Source of the DNA: Mesorhizobium sp. PAMC28654
Lineage (GTDB): Bacteria > Pseudomonadota > Alphaproteobacteria > Rhizobiales > Rhizobiaceae
DNA: 64,000 nucleotides
Assembly (NCBI RefSeq): GCF_020616515.1
Contig: NZ_CP085135.1
Span: 6,619,001-6,683,000, forward strand
Direction: 5' to 3'
The notes beneath the pieces are model-generated. The model was not told the DNA's origin and did no database searches. It saw only the letters and a program-made list of their open reading frames with translations. Below, piece after piece: positions 16,887 to 25,656 of this stretch; position 1 is the stretch's first letter; each line of letters opens with the position of its first letter. Both the position numbers and the translations under genes were made by a program.

Positions 16887-18716
16887 TCAATCGTTCTGCG
16901 GGCGCAGGCCGAAGGTCGCGGGCTTGAGGCCGTAGCGCATGTCGAAATCGTCGTCCGGCTGGATGCGCGGGACGGGAGGCTTGCGGTATTCGGGATCGCC
17001 GGCTTGCCGGCCTGAATCCACGACCTGGGCGAAGGCCATTGCCTGCTGCGGCCTTGGCACGTTGCGCAGGCGATCGACGATCGCCGCGAGATCGACGTCG
17101 TCGCCGATTTCGGATGGCACGGCCTGCTCGCGCTTGGCGGTGCCCGGAATCAACTCGTCCGCCAGTTTTTCGAATTTCAGCCGCATCGTCGTCGCCACGC
17201 CTTCGCCGAAGGCGATGGCCTCGCGCTGGCCCATGGATGAGAGGAAGGCGAGCGTCGAGGCCGAGGAATCGGCGATTGCCGAGCGGATGATGGCCTGGTC
17301 CTGTTCGTTGGCGAGCCGCATGGCGAAGAAGGTCGAGCATTGCGACAGGATGGTCGGATCAAGTTCGCCCGGACGCTGGGTGACGACGCCGAGATAGCAG
17401 CCATATTTTCGGCCTTCCTTGGCGATCCGCGACAGCGCGTGTCTTGTCGGCGCGAAGCCTAGCCGGGGATCGGCCGGCATGTAGCGGTGCGCTTCCTCGC
17501 ATAGCAGCAGCAGGCGAAGCTTGCCCTCGCTCCACAGAGCCAGGTCGAAGGCCAGGCGCGCCAATACCGAGCAGACGGAGTTGACGACTTCCGAAGGCAT
17601 GCCGGCCATCTCGAAGCAGGTCACCGGGCGGCCATGGTGCGGCACGCGGAAGATGTTGCCGATCGTCTCGTGGATCGTGTCTTCGATCAGGCGCGAGTTG
17701 AACATGAAGCGGTAGCGTGGATCGGCGGCGGCCGATTCGATGCGTGTCTTCAGTGATTTGAGCGTCGGGCGGTCGTTCTTGCTTTCGAGCAGACCCATGC
17801 GCTCGTCGATCTGCTTGATGAGATCGACCATGCGGTAAGGCACAGGCGTGTCCGCTGTCAGAGCATCGCTGCCGCGCCGCACATAGGAGCCCGAATTCGG
17901 ATTGCGGTAGAGGTTCTTGGCGGCGGGAATGAGGTCGCGCAGCACATCGACTTCCTCCGGCACCGTCTCGCGCCCGCGAAACAGCACTTCGGCGAATTCC
18001 TCGAGCTTGAACATCCAGAATGGCAGGTCAAGGGTCGTTGAATCGACCCTGACGCAATATTCGGGCAGCGACGCCGCGAACTCGTTGTGCGGATCGAGGA
18101 TGAGGATGCGCAGGTCCGGGCGGGCAGCGATCGACTTGCGTAGAAGAAGCGAGACGGCGGTCGATTTGCCGACGCCGGTGGTGCCGACGACCGCGAAATG
18201 CCGGGCCAGCGTATCGTCGATGGCGATGTTGGCGTCGATCGCCTCGTCCTGCGACAGTGTGCCGATGGTGATCGAATGGCGCCCCGCGAGATCGTAGACC
18301 GCCTGCAGGTCCCGGCTACGGATGCGGTGGGCAATGGCGCCGATATGCGGATAGGTGGTGATGCCACGGTCGAAGACCGGCTTGGCGCCCGGCTCGGCGC
18401 CGTCACGGACTTCGCCAATCAGCTCGATCTTGACCTCGATCGGGTTCTGACCCTCGCTGCTCCAGGCGCGATCCGACTTGCCGATCTCATAGACCAGGCC
18501 GACGGTTCGTGCCGTGCCCAGATTGATGGAAATCATCTTGCCGACCGTCCACAGGCCGGTGATCACGCCTTCAATGTCGTCGGCATAGGCGCTGATCGTG
18601 GCGCGCGCGCCGTCGCACTGCACGACATTGCCGAGAACCCGCTTGTCGTTCTGCTCCGCGTCGCGGCGCTCTTGCGATGTCGGCTCTCCAATGGCGGCTT
18701 CGCGTTCAACAAACAT
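16887..18716 (-). CDS. HerA-like ATPase (DUF87 domain)
   Basis: A 609-residue FtsK/HerA-type ATPase. A HAS-barrel-like N-terminal part (VLGNVVQCDGARATISAY) is followed by Walker A GTTGVGKST at about 178-186, Walker B LRLLLLCEEAHRY and VTQRPGELDPTILSQC near residue 430. HerA proteins are hexameric DNA translocases, usually paired with NurA or with defence nucleases; no such partner is next to it. Start: ATG at 18716; a TTG at 18743 in frame would add nine residues. Function in this host unknown. Confidence 0.87.
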   Translation of the reverse strand: MFVEREAAIGEPTSQERRDAEQNDKRVLGNVVQCDGARATISAYADDIEGVITGLWTVGKMISINLGTARTVGLVYEIGKSDRAWSSEGQNPIEVKIELIGEVRDGAEPGAKPVFDRGITTYPHIGAIAHRIRSRDLQAVYDLAGRHSITIGTLSQDEAIDANIAIDDTLARHFAVVGTTGVGKSTAVSLLLRKSIAARPDLRILILDPHNEFAASLPEYCVRVDSTTLDLPFWMFKLEEFAEVLFRGRETVPEEVDVLRDLIPAAKNLYRNPNSGSYVRRGSDALTADTPVPYRMVDLIKQIDERMGLLESKNDRPTLKSLKTRIESAAADPRYRFMFNSRLIEDTIHETIGNIFRVPHHGRPVTCFEMAGMPSEVVNSVCSVLARLAFDLALWSEGKLRLLLLCEEAHRYMPADPRLGFAPTRHALSRIAKEGRKYGCYLGVVTQRPGELDPTILSQCSTFFAMRLANEQDQAIIRSAIADSSASTLAFLSSMGQREAIAFGEGVATTMRLKFEKLADELIPGTAKREQAVPSEIGDDVDLAAIVDRLRNVPRPQQAMAFAQVVDSGRQAGDPEYRKPPVPRIQPDDDFDMRYGLKPATFGLRPQND

Positions 18717-18855
18717 GGACAGGCTGTTTCCCCATTTCCCCAAGCGGATCGACCCTAAAGGAACGGGGTTAAGGTGGGGTGAGGCTGGATGGTGTAGGAG
18801 GTCTTAAGGCATTCCCGACAATTCAATCGAACCTCTCTTTTCTCGGCGAGAAGAA

Positions 18856-18889
18856 TTCGCTATATCGGATTTATGGATGATATAGCGAA
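18856..18889. promoter_or_regulatory. inverted repeat around the start codon of the cupin regulator
   Basis: TTCGCTATATC (18856-18866) and GATATAGCGAA (18879-18889) form a perfect 11-bp inverted repeat with a 12-nt centre that contains the ATG at 18873. It could be the operator of the encoded HTH protein and would also form an RNA hairpin with the start codon in its loop. Confidence 0.65.
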
Positions 18890-19439
18890 CGATCTTTCCA
18901 CGACCATCGGCAGGAGAATACATGCCGAAAGAAGCATGCGTGACTGGTCATTGGCCGGGCTCGCCGAACGGTCCGGCGTGTCGAAAGCCATGCTCAGCAC
19001 CATCGAACGGGGCAAGACGAGTCCGACGGCAGCACTTCTAGTGCGCATCGCGTCGGCTTTCGGCATGACGTTGTCCACGCTGATCGCGCGGGCGGAACTT
19101 CAGGGTGGCGGACTGCTTCGCGATGGCGATCAGCCGATATGGCGCGACCCCGCCACCGGCTATGTCCGGCGCCATCTTTCGCCGGCCTCGGACATGCCGC
19201 TCGAACTGATCAGGGTCCAACTGCCGGCGGGAGCCAAGGTCAATTTCCCCGCAGCGTCCTATGCCTTCATCAAGCAACAGATATGGCTGATGTCCGGACG
19301 GCTCGAATTCACCGAAGGCGATATCGTGCACAGGCTCCAGCCCGGCGATTGTCTGGCGCTCGGCGCGCCGTCGGATTGCAGCTTCCATGCCCCCGGGCCG
19401 GACACCGCCGATTGTCTGGTCGCGCTGGTCAGGGGCTAG
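18873..19439 (+). CDS. XRE-family regulator with C-terminal cupin domain
   Basis: 188 residues: HTH_3 DNA-binding domain at about 10-65 (WSLAGLAERSGVSKAMLSTIERG is the recognition region) and a cupin_2 sensor at about 105-185. Proteins of this build sense small metabolites and control nearby genes. No Shine-Dalgarno is seen; the start sits inside an inverted repeat, suggesting self-control. A small gene follows 3 bp downstream. Confidence 0.92.
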   Translation: MDDIANDLSTTIGRRIHAERSMRDWSLAGLAERSGVSKAMLSTIERGKTSPTAALLVRIASAFGMTLSTLIARAELQGGGLLRDGDQPIWRDPATGYVRRHLSPASDMPLELIRVQLPAGAKVNFPAASYAFIKQQIWLMSGRLEFTEGDIVHRLQPGDCLALGAPSDCSFHAPGPDTADCLVALVRG

Positions 19440-19442
19440 GGG

Positions 19443-19751
19443 ATGGCACGAAGCCCGAAGCGCTCCCACAATGGTGGGCCACCGCTCGACGACTATAAGG
19501 GGCCGCCATGGGGCAAGGGAGACCCGTACATCTTCCTTGCCTGGCAAGCCGCGCACGCCAAGGCGTGGAAAGCGCCGAGCCACGAGGTCATGCTGCTGCG
19601 GATGGAAAAGGCCGAACGACTGGGTCTGACCTATGAGGAATACACGCTCGAGATCCTGGAACGCGGGCTGCATCTGCAGCCGAAGGACACCGATCGCATC
19701 GCCGCGATCAAGGCGGCACGAAAGCGAAGGCGGGTCAGCCGCCTGGACTGA
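19443..19751 (+). CDS. conserved small protein of unknown function
   Basis: 102 residues, basic at both ends, with an NGGPPLDD motif near the N-terminus and a helical segment MEKAERLGLTYEEYTLEILERG. Function not recognised. AGGGG precedes the ATG, and it lies 3 bp after the cupin regulator, so the two are probably one transcript. Confidence 0.65.
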   Translation: MARSPKRSHNGGPPLDDYKGPPWGKGDPYIFLAWQAAHAKAWKAPSHEVMLLRMEKAERLGLTYEEYTLEILERGLHLQPKDTDRIAAIKAARKRRRVSRLD

Positions 19752-19807
19752 CGGCTGTGAGCCGGGCGCATGATCGCGACAACCATTTCAACCAAGGGAC
19801 ATCGTGC

Positions 19808-20332
19808 ATGGGGTCGATCGAAATCAAGGCACTGGCCGGCGCGGGGCGAGCGCGAGACCTGCTGGTCGACATTCTGATCGAGACGGTTGCCGCGGGCGGG
19901 TCGGTCAGCTTCATGCATCCGCTGGCGCGGGAGGCCGCCGAAGCCTTCTGGGAAAAGTCCCTCCAGGCCGCGGCGAGAGACGAAAGAGTGGTGCTGGGCG
20001 CGTGGGATGGTGACGCCTTGATCGGCACCGTGACACTGCTGCTCGACTTTCCGCCCAACCAGCCGCACCGGGCCGAGATCGCCAAGCTGATGACATCAGT
20101 CGACCAACGGGGCAAGGGCGTGGCGACCAGCCTGATGCGGGCGGCGGAGCGCCTCGCGGTCGAGAAGGGGCGCACGCTGCTGGTGCTGGATACCGCGGCA
20201 GAGGAAGGCGCTTCCGGCCTTTACGAAAAACTGGGCTTCACACTGACGGGCGAAATCCCCGACTATGCGCTGAAGCCGCATGGTGGGTTGACCGGTACGC
20301 TGATCTACTGGAAGCGCATCGGCCCTGCCTGA
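19808..20332 (+). CDS. GNAT-family N-acetyltransferase
   Basis: 174 residues. The acetyl-CoA motif is DQRGKGVATSLMRAAERLA, followed by LVLDTAAEEGASGLYEKLGF, a common arrangement in GNAT enzymes acting on small amines. Substrate unknown. The start at 19808 is chosen over an in-frame upstream start at 19757 that would overlap nothing but adds non-family residues. Converges with the LysR gene. Confidence 0.86.
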   Translation: MGSIEIKALAGAGRARDLLVDILIETVAAGGSVSFMHPLAREAAEAFWEKSLQAAARDERVVLGAWDGDALIGTVTLLLDFPPNQPHRAEIAKLMTSVDQRGKGVATSLMRAAERLAVEKGRTLLVLDTAAEEGASGLYEKLGFTLTGEIPDYALKPHGGLTGTLIYWKRIGPA

Positions 20333-20337
20333 TTGAT

Positions 20338-21225
20338 CTATGTCCTCACCGCGCTTGGGTGACGCGACAAAAGCCACTGACGAAAATCCTGTTCGGCGCG
20401 CGACAGTGGCGCCGCCGAAGGCCGGGTCAGGAAATGACCAAAACTGCTGGACAGTTCGAAGTCGGAAAGCGGCACCAGCGCCTTGCCGGCGAGAGCTGCG
20501 TCGATCAGGGGCCGGGAGCCCAGCAGGATGCCTGCGCCGGCCCTGGCCGCCTCCATGGCGGCGACAAAACTGTCGAAGCGATGCGAGCGCCTGGCATGTC
20601 CCGCCAATCCGGCGGCAGCGAACCATTCCGCCCACATTTCACGCGCGCCGGCGACCAGAAGCAGGGGCAGGGAGGTCCAGTCGGCATCGTCAGCCAGAGC
20701 CGGGGCCGCGACCGGCACGAGCCGCTCGACGGTCAGCCTGTCGGCTTCTCGCCCGGGAAAGGAGCCGTTGCCGAAACGGATATCGAGCACCGAGCCCGGC
20801 TGGTCATAGTCGGTGGGCCGGTGGATCGTCACCACATCGAGCTGGATCTGGGGCAACGCCTTCGCGAGATCGGGCAAGGCTGGGACCAGTACCAGCAAGG
20901 CAAAGGAGATCGGCACCCGGATGGTGACGGTCTGGACGGCGCGAGGTTCGAACAATTCCGTGGTGCTGTTGCCGATGGTTGCGAAGGCCGACTGGATGTG
21001 CGGCAGATAGGCCGCCCCCTCCGGCGAGAGCACCACGCCGCGCGCCAGCCTTGAAAACAGCCGGGTTTTCAACCGCTCCTCGAGAAACCGGATGTGCTGG
21101 CTGACGGCCGCCTGCGTCAGGCCAAGCTCGCCCGCGGCAGCGGTGAAGTTGGACAGCCGCGCCGCCGCCTCGAAACTGCGCAGCCAGTCCAGCGGAGGCA
21201 AGGCATCAGGGGTTCTATAAGCCAT
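20338..21225 (-). CDS. LysR-family transcriptional regulator
   Basis: About 295 residues: winged HTH at the N-terminus ([31 protein letters not shown]) and a substrate-binding domain, closest in style to GcvA-type LysR proteins. Divergent from the tmpA-like gene with a shared 62-bp region that carries an inverted repeat, so it probably controls the oxygenase pair. An ATG at 21249 would add eight residues. Confidence 0.9.
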   Translation of the reverse strand: MAYRTPDALPPLDWLRSFEAAARLSNFTAAAGELGLTQAAVSQHIRFLEERLKTRLFSRLARGVVLSPEGAAYLPHIQSAFATIGNSTTELFEPRAVQTVTIRVPISFALLVLVPALPDLAKALPQIQLDVVTIHRPTDYDQPGSVLDIRFGNGSFPGREADRLTVERLVPVAAPALADDADWTSLPLLLVAGAREMWAEWFAAAGLAGHARRSHRFDSFVAAMEAARAGAGILLGSRPLIDAALAGKALVPLSDFELSSSFGHFLTRPSAAPLSRAEQDFRQWLLSRHPSAVRT

Positions 21226-21228
21226 TAG

Positions 21229-21261
21229 AATTATCGCCCCATTGGCCAAAAAATGATAATT
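21229..21261. promoter_or_regulatory. candidate LysR operator
   Basis: AATTATC (21229-21235) and GATAATT (21255-21261) form an inverted repeat with a 19-nt centre in the 62-bp gap between the divergent LysR and oxygenase genes. Placement fits a LysR binding site for both promoters. Confidence 0.5.
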
Positions 21262-21287
21262 TGAGTTATGCCTTGGGAAGCGTCAGC

Positions 21288-22493
21288 ATGCAATGGAAAC
21301 CCATGGACCGGACCATGGGTGCAAGGCACAGGACCTCATCCATGTTGACCCACGCGCTTATCGGCGACGAAGGAAGAACAATCGAACTTGGCTGGGAGGA
21401 CGGGGCACGCACCCGTTTCCATGCCATGTGGCTGCGCGACAATGCGCTGGACGACAAGACACGCAGCGCCGGCAATGGCCAGCGCCTGATCACCATCCTC
21501 GACATCCCGGCCGATACACGCATCGGCGCCGCTTCGGTCAAGGGCGGCGCGCTGGAGGTCAGCTTCGCGCCGGAAGGCAAGACAGTCAGCTTTCCCGCGC
21601 AATGGCTGAGCGCCAACGCCTATGATCGCGACGCGGCCCGCCAACCCGGCTGGACGGGCGATGAGATTCAGCGGTGGACCAAGGCGACGATGCAGAATTT
21701 CGTGCCGCGCGCCGGTTATGCGGAAGCCAGCCGCGACCGCAACGTCCTGCGCGAATGGCTGTCGGCAGTGCGGTCCTATGGCTTCGCGGTGATGGACGGC
21801 CTGCCCACTGAATCCGGTTCGCTGTGCAAGGTGTCCGACCTGTTCGGCTATGTCAGGGAGACCAATTACGGCCGCTGGTTCGAAGTGCGCGCCGAGGTCA
21901 ATCCAAGCAATCTCGCCTACACCAATCTCGGCCTCCAGGCGCATACCGACAATCCATACCGCGATCCGGTGCCGACGCTGCAAATCCTATCGTGCATCGA
22001 GAATACGGTGGATGGCGGCGAGTCCAGCGTCGTCGACGGTTTTGCCGTCGCGGCGGCCTTGCAGGCCGAAAACCCGGAAGGTTTCAGGCTCTTGAGTTCA
22101 TGCCCGGCGCGTTTTGAATATGCCGGCTCGTCCGGCGTTCGGCTGCAGTCGAAACGTCCGATGATCGAACTCGGTCCGGATGGCGAACTGATCTGCATCC
22201 GCTTCAACAACCGTTCGCTGGCGCCCACGGTCGACGTGCCGTTCTCCGACATGGATGCCTACTACAGGGCCTATCGCCGCTTCGCCGAACTGATCGAGGA
22301 TCCGTCCTTCGAAGTGACGTTCAAGCTTGAGCCGGGCCAGGCCTTCATTGTCGACAACACCCGAGTCATGCATGCCCGCAAGGCGTTTTCCGGCACCGGC
22401 AAGCGCTGGCTGCAGGGCTGCTACGCCGACAAGGACGGCCTGCTCTCGACGCTTGCCGCGATCGAACACGGTTTCAAGGAGGCGGCGGAATGA
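21288..22493 (+). CDS. Fe(II)/2-oxoglutarate dioxygenase, TmpA-like (gamma-butyrobetaine hydroxylase family)
   Basis: 401 residues. N-terminal zinc/DUF971-like domain (about 20-100, with WLRDNALDD) and a TauD-type dioxygenase domain with facial triad His219-Asp221 (AHTDN) and His362 (VMHARKAF). On sequence alone it would be called gamma-butyrobetaine hydroxylase, but the next gene is a PhnZ/TmpB-like HD oxygenase with a 4-bp overlap. That pairing is known from Leisingera TmpA-TmpB, where TmpA hydroxylates 2-trimethylaminoethylphosphonate. Start 21288 follows GGGAAG; the frame is open to a TTG at 21261. Confidence 0.82.
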   Translation: MQWKPMDRTMGARHRTSSMLTHALIGDEGRTIELGWEDGARTRFHAMWLRDNALDDKTRSAGNGQRLITILDIPADTRIGAASVKGGALEVSFAPEGKTVSFPAQWLSANAYDRDAARQPGWTGDEIQRWTKATMQNFVPRAGYAEASRDRNVLREWLSAVRSYGFAVMDGLPTESGSLCKVSDLFGYVRETNYGRWFEVRAEVNPSNLAYTNLGLQAHTDNPYRDPVPTLQILSCIENTVDGGESSVVDGFAVAAALQAENPEGFRLLSSCPARFEYAGSSGVRLQSKRPMIELGPDGELICIRFNNRSLAPTVDVPFSDMDAYYRAYRRFAELIEDPSFEVTFKLEPGQAFIVDNTRVMHARKAFSGTGKRWLQGCYADKDGLLSTLAAIEHGFKEAAE

Positions 22494-23080
22494 GCGGCCA
22501 GGATCTGAACGCGGGCAATATCGTCGAATTCATCGCCGATATTTTCGAGAGGCGTGGTGCGGAATCCTATCTCGGCGAGCCGGTCACCATGTCCGAGCAC
22601 ATGCTGCAGGGCGCATGGCTGGCCGAGCAGGACAGCGCGCCGGAAGAACTGGTGGCGGCGGCATTGCTGCACGACATCGGTCACTACACCAGTGAGTTCG
22701 GCACCTATTCGCCCGACGATGTCGAGGATAAGCACCATGACGAAGCCGGTGGCGAAGTGCTGGCGCCATTCTTTCCGCCGGTGATCGTCGAATGCGTCAG
22801 GCTGCATGTATCGGCCAAGCGCTATCTGTGTGCCACCGATCCGACCTATTTCGGCAAGCTGTCGCAAGCGTCGGTCCACACGCTGTCGCTGCAGGGCGGC
22901 CCCATGAATGCCGACGAAGTGGCCGAGTTCCGCAAGAACCCCTTCCACGAGGAAGCCGTGCGGGTCCGCATCTGGGACGAGGGCGGCAAGATCGCCGACA
23001 TGAAGACGCGCACGTTTCGCGACTACGTACCGTTGCTGGAACGTGTGGTGGAACGGTTCGCGGCCGACAAAGCAGCATAG
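22490..23080 (+). CDS. HD-domain di-iron oxygenase, TmpB/PhnZ-like
   Basis: 196 residues. His37 and the His61-Asp62 pair (ALLHDIGHY) mark an HD metal site. Tyr27 and Glu30 have the same spacing as Tyr24 and Glu27 of PhnZ, residues tied to the mixed-valent di-iron oxygenase function rather than to phosphohydrolases. In the TmpAB pathway this enzyme cleaves the hydroxylated phosphonate to phosphate and glycine betaine. Its ATG overlaps the preceding stop (ATGA). No phosphonate importer is adjacent. Confidence 0.82.
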   Translation: MSGQDLNAGNIVEFIADIFERRGAESYLGEPVTMSEHMLQGAWLAEQDSAPEELVAAALLHDIGHYTSEFGTYSPDDVEDKHHDEAGGEVLAPFFPPVIVECVRLHVSAKRYLCATDPTYFGKLSQASVHTLSLQGGPMNADEVAEFRKNPFHEEAVRVRIWDEGGKIADMKTRTFRDYVPLLERVVERFAADKAA

Positions 23081-23113
23081 CCACTCGCAACCAAAACCGG
23101 GAGGGAACAGCCC

Positions 23114-23311
23114 ATGTGTTTCTGCTTTGACGGCGAAAGCGCGGTGGCTGCCTACCGACCGGACGGGTGCCGGGAGCGCCTGCCTGCCGTACGTGGCTTC
23201 GCCTCGCCGCTAAACGCGTCCGCCGGCGCGCTCTTCCAGCCCGGCGCCAAGCGCTCATCCGAGCAAGGCGACGGAGAGCACAGCCGTCGCCTTGCCGTTG
23301 TGCTTGGTTGA
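23114..23311 (+). CDS. small ORF after tmpB-like gene, possible remnant
   Basis: A 65-codon frame starting MCFCFDGESAVAAYRP behind a strong GGGAGGG. No family recognised, and its 3' third coincides with a terminator hairpin, so it may be the leftover front of a deleted gene rather than a functional protein. Confidence 0.25.
   Translation: MCFCFDGESAVAAYRPDGCRERLPAVRGFASPLNASAGALFQPGAKRSSEQGDGEHSRRLAVVLG
23264..23294 (+). terminator. hairpin downstream of the tmpAB-like pair
   Basis: CAAGGCGACGG (23264-23274) and CCGTCGCCTTG (23284-23294), perfect 11-bp stem with a 9-nt loop; the T-rich stretch after it is weak. It lies between convergent units. Confidence 0.55.
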
Positions 23312-23349
23312 ATGTGTTGGCCGCGCGCAGGAGGCGGCCATTTAGCGGA

Positions 23350-25152
23350 CTATCCTTTGTGGTGGACTTTCTGCAGCCCGTAGACCGGTGTCGGCAGGCC
23401 TGCTTGCCGAGCCTTCAACTGCAGTGACAGGAACTGCGAATAGTGGCGCGACTGGTGCAGATTGCCGCCGTGGAACCACAGCGCCTCCTGCTGCGTCGGC
23501 TTCCACATGTTGCGCAATTCGCCTTCCCATGGGCCGGGATCCTTGGTGGTATTCGAGCCGAGGCCCCAGCATTTGCCAACCTTGTCGGCGACGTCCCTGG
23601 AGATAAGGTCGGCTGCCCAGCCGTTCATCGAGCCGTAGCCGGTGGCGTACACGATGACGTCGGCCGGCAGTTCGGTACCGTCGCTGAGCAGGACCGAATG
23701 TTCCTTGATCTCGGTCACGTCGACGCCGCTCTTCAGCTTGATTGCGCCGTCGATGACAAGCTGCGAGGCGCCGATGTCGATGTAATAGCCGGAACCGCGC
23801 CGCAGATACTTCATGAAAAGGCCTGAACCGTCGTCGCCCCAGTCGAGCATGAAGCCGGCCTTTTCCAGACCCGTGTAGAATTCTGCATCGCGTTTCTTCA
23901 TCTCGGCGTATGCCGGGATCTGGAATTCGTGCAGGATCTTGTAGGGCAGGGAGGCAAAGACGAGATCCGCCTTGGCCGTTGTCATGCCGCTCTGAACCGC
24001 CTGTTCCGAGTAGAGCGAGCCCAGCCCGATTTCCATCAGCGTATCGGATTTTACGATATGCGTCGTCGAGCGCTGCACCATGGTGACATCGACGCCTGCC
24101 TCCCAAAGTGCCGCGGCTATGTCGTGCGCGGAGTTGTTCGAGCCGATGACGATGACCTTCTTGCCGACATAGGCGTCGGGACCGGGATGTTTCGAAGAGT
24201 GGTGCTGGTCGCCCTCGAAGTTTTCCATGCCTTTGAATTTCGGAACATTGGCCTTGCCGGACTGTCCCGTAGCCAGAACGAGCTGCTTCGGCTTGAGCGT
24301 GATGTCCTTGCCGTCGCGGTGGACGACGACGGTCCATTCCTTCGTCTTGTCGTCATAGGAGGCGCTCTTGGCCTCGGTCGAGGACCAGTAGTTCAGCTCC
24401 ATGACCTTGGTGTACATTTCCAGCCAGTCGCCGATCTTGTCCTTGGGCGAGAAGACCGGCCAGTTCTTGGGGAAGTCGATATAGGGCAGATGGTCGTACC
24501 AGACCGGGTCGTGCAGGCAGAGCGACTTGTATCGCTTGCGCCAGCTGTCGCCGGCACGTTCATTCTTCTCGACGATGATGGTGGGCACACCGAGTTGCCG
24601 CAGCCTTGCGCCGAGCGCGATGCCGCCCTGGCCGCCGCCGATGATCACGGTGTAGGGCTGGGTCTTGAAACCCAGTTCGGCGGCTTCCTTCTCGCGCTCC
24701 TCCTTCCAGGTCGGGCGGTTCTTGCCGGAGCCATGCTTGGCGCCCATCGGCCGCGCGAAGCCGGCCGGTTCTTCATGGCCCTTTAGCTCGGCCATGGTGG
24801 TCAGCAGCGTCCAGATCTTGCCGTCCTTCAGCCTGATATGGCCGAAGCCGCGCGCAACCTCCGTCTCGAAGCTGATCCAGCCTTCGATCAGCCCACCGTC
24901 CTCGGAGGCGTCCTCGCCCTTGGCGATGGCAAAGTGCGAGGGCTTCGTCTTGGCCAACTGGCTCTTCAGCATGTCGCGGACCTGGTCGCGGCCCTCCATG
25001 GTCTTGATGTTCCAGGTAAAGGTGACGAGGTCGCGCCAGTAGCAGTCCTCCTGGAAACAGCCGACCGCCTTCTCTATGTCTCCGCCGGCAAGGGCGCCGC
25101 CGAATGTATCGAGAAGGTCGGACAGTTTCTTGTTGGGGGCCTTGTCGAGCAT
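23350..25152 (-). CDS. flavin-containing monooxygenase with N-terminal NTF2-like domain
   Basis: 600 residues. An NTF2/SnoaL-like fold (about 8-130) precedes a class B flavin monooxygenase: FAD-binding GGGQGG at 172-177, NADPH-binding VIVIGSNNSAHDIAAAL around 335-350, and a late YATGYGS motif. Related enzymes oxygenate S, N or carbonyl carbon of small molecules; substrate here unknown. GGGAGGAAACCTG precedes the ATG. Convergent to the tmpAB-like pair; no regulator of its own is adjacent. Confidence 0.88.
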   Translation of the reverse strand: MLDKAPNKKLSDLLDTFGGALAGGDIEKAVGCFQEDCYWRDLVTFTWNIKTMEGRDQVRDMLKSQLAKTKPSHFAIAKGEDASEDGGLIEGWISFETEVARGFGHIRLKDGKIWTLLTTMAELKGHEEPAGFARPMGAKHGSGKNRPTWKEEREKEAAELGFKTQPYTVIIGGGQGGIALGARLRQLGVPTIIVEKNERAGDSWRKRYKSLCLHDPVWYDHLPYIDFPKNWPVFSPKDKIGDWLEMYTKVMELNYWSSTEAKSASYDDKTKEWTVVVHRDGKDITLKPKQLVLATGQSGKANVPKFKGMENFEGDQHHSSKHPGPDAYVGKKVIVIGSNNSAHDIAAALWEAGVDVTMVQRSTTHIVKSDTLMEIGLGSLYSEQAVQSGMTTAKADLVFASLPYKILHEFQIPAYAEMKKRDAEFYTGLEKAGFMLDWGDDGSGLFMKYLRRGSGYYIDIGASQLVIDGAIKLKSGVDVTEIKEHSVLLSDGTELPADVIVYATGYGSMNGWAADLISRDVADKVGKCWGLGSNTTKDPGPWEGELRNMWKPTQQEALWFHGGNLHQSRHYSQFLSLQLKARQAGLPTPVYGLQKVHHKG

Positions 25153-25448
25153 CAGGTTTCCTCCCGTGAAATCCAGATCGTCGTGATTGCTCCGCCGGAC
25201 TTGCCAGCCGGACGATCAAGTATCGGCAGAGATGGCGGCCTTCGTCACGCCCCACCATAGTTTCGCGTGGTTTCAATGGTTTATCTGAAAAACACGGTCT
25301 CGGGCCAGTTTGGGGGCACCCGCACCGGGGATGATGAGAGTTACGTTCCTGCTTCAAAAACGTCGAGGCGCTGCGGCGTCCGTCGCCCAATCGTGGTGGC
25401 CGCTCGCCGCGTCATGAAGCGCCTTCATTGCCGGCGCGATTTTTCCCG
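25153..25448. other. intergenic region upstream of the monooxygenase and the ilv leader
   Basis: A 296-bp stretch between the divergent monooxygenase gene and the ilv promoter. It must carry the monooxygenase promoter; apart from its ribosome site at the left edge I see no clear motif or ORF. Confidence 0.6.
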
Positions 25449-25476
25449 TTGACAGGCTGCCTTTCCCGCCCTTAGT
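25449..25476 (+). promoter_or_regulatory. candidate promoter of the ilv leader
   Basis: TTGACA (25449-25454) with a 16-bp gap to CTTAGT (25471-25476). The -35 is a perfect consensus, the -10 is weak. Transcription would begin about 25483, only a few bases before the leader-peptide ATG, giving a nearly leaderless transcript. Confidence 0.5.
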
Positions 25477-25486
25477 GTCCGCGACC

Positions 25487-25537
25487 ATGAAGAAGGCACT
25501 CATTCTCGTAGGAAGGCGCGTGGGCAAGGCGGTGTAA
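25487..25537 (+). CDS. ilvBN attenuation leader peptide
   Basis: A 16-codon frame, MKKALILVGRRVGKAV then TAA. Six of sixteen residues are Leu, Ile or Val, including the run LILV. It lies 120 bp before ilvB and is followed by a small hairpin (GGCGGT/ACCGCC, stop codon in the loop) and then a terminator. This is the layout of transcription attenuation by branched-chain aminoacyl-tRNA supply. No Shine-Dalgarno is present. Confidence 0.7.
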   Translation: MKKALILVGRRVGKAV

Positions 25538-25571
25538 CCGCCAGGCGAAAACCTCCCATGCGCAACACACA

Positions 25572-25593
25572 GGCTCCCTCGGGGGCCTTTTTT
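25572..25593 (+). terminator. attenuator of ilvBN
   Basis: GGCTCCC (25572-25578), 2-nt loop, GGGGGCC (25581-25587) followed by six T. It sits 35 bp after the leader stop codon and 63 bp before the ilvB start, so it would stop transcription before ilvB unless ribosome stalling changes the fold. Confidence 0.75.
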
Positions 25594-25656
25594 ATTGCCC
25601 AAAACACGACTAAACGACCAGCAACGCCCAAATGGCGACAGTACGGGACCAGACCG

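Noticed and set aside
16887..18716. HerA-like ATPase as part of a defence system
   Set aside because: No nuclease, SIR2 or NurA gene is adjacent; neighbours are a GGDEF protein and a cupin regulator.
18873..19751. XRE regulator plus small gene as a toxin-antitoxin pair
   Set aside because: The regulator carries a cupin sensor domain and the small protein has no toxin features.
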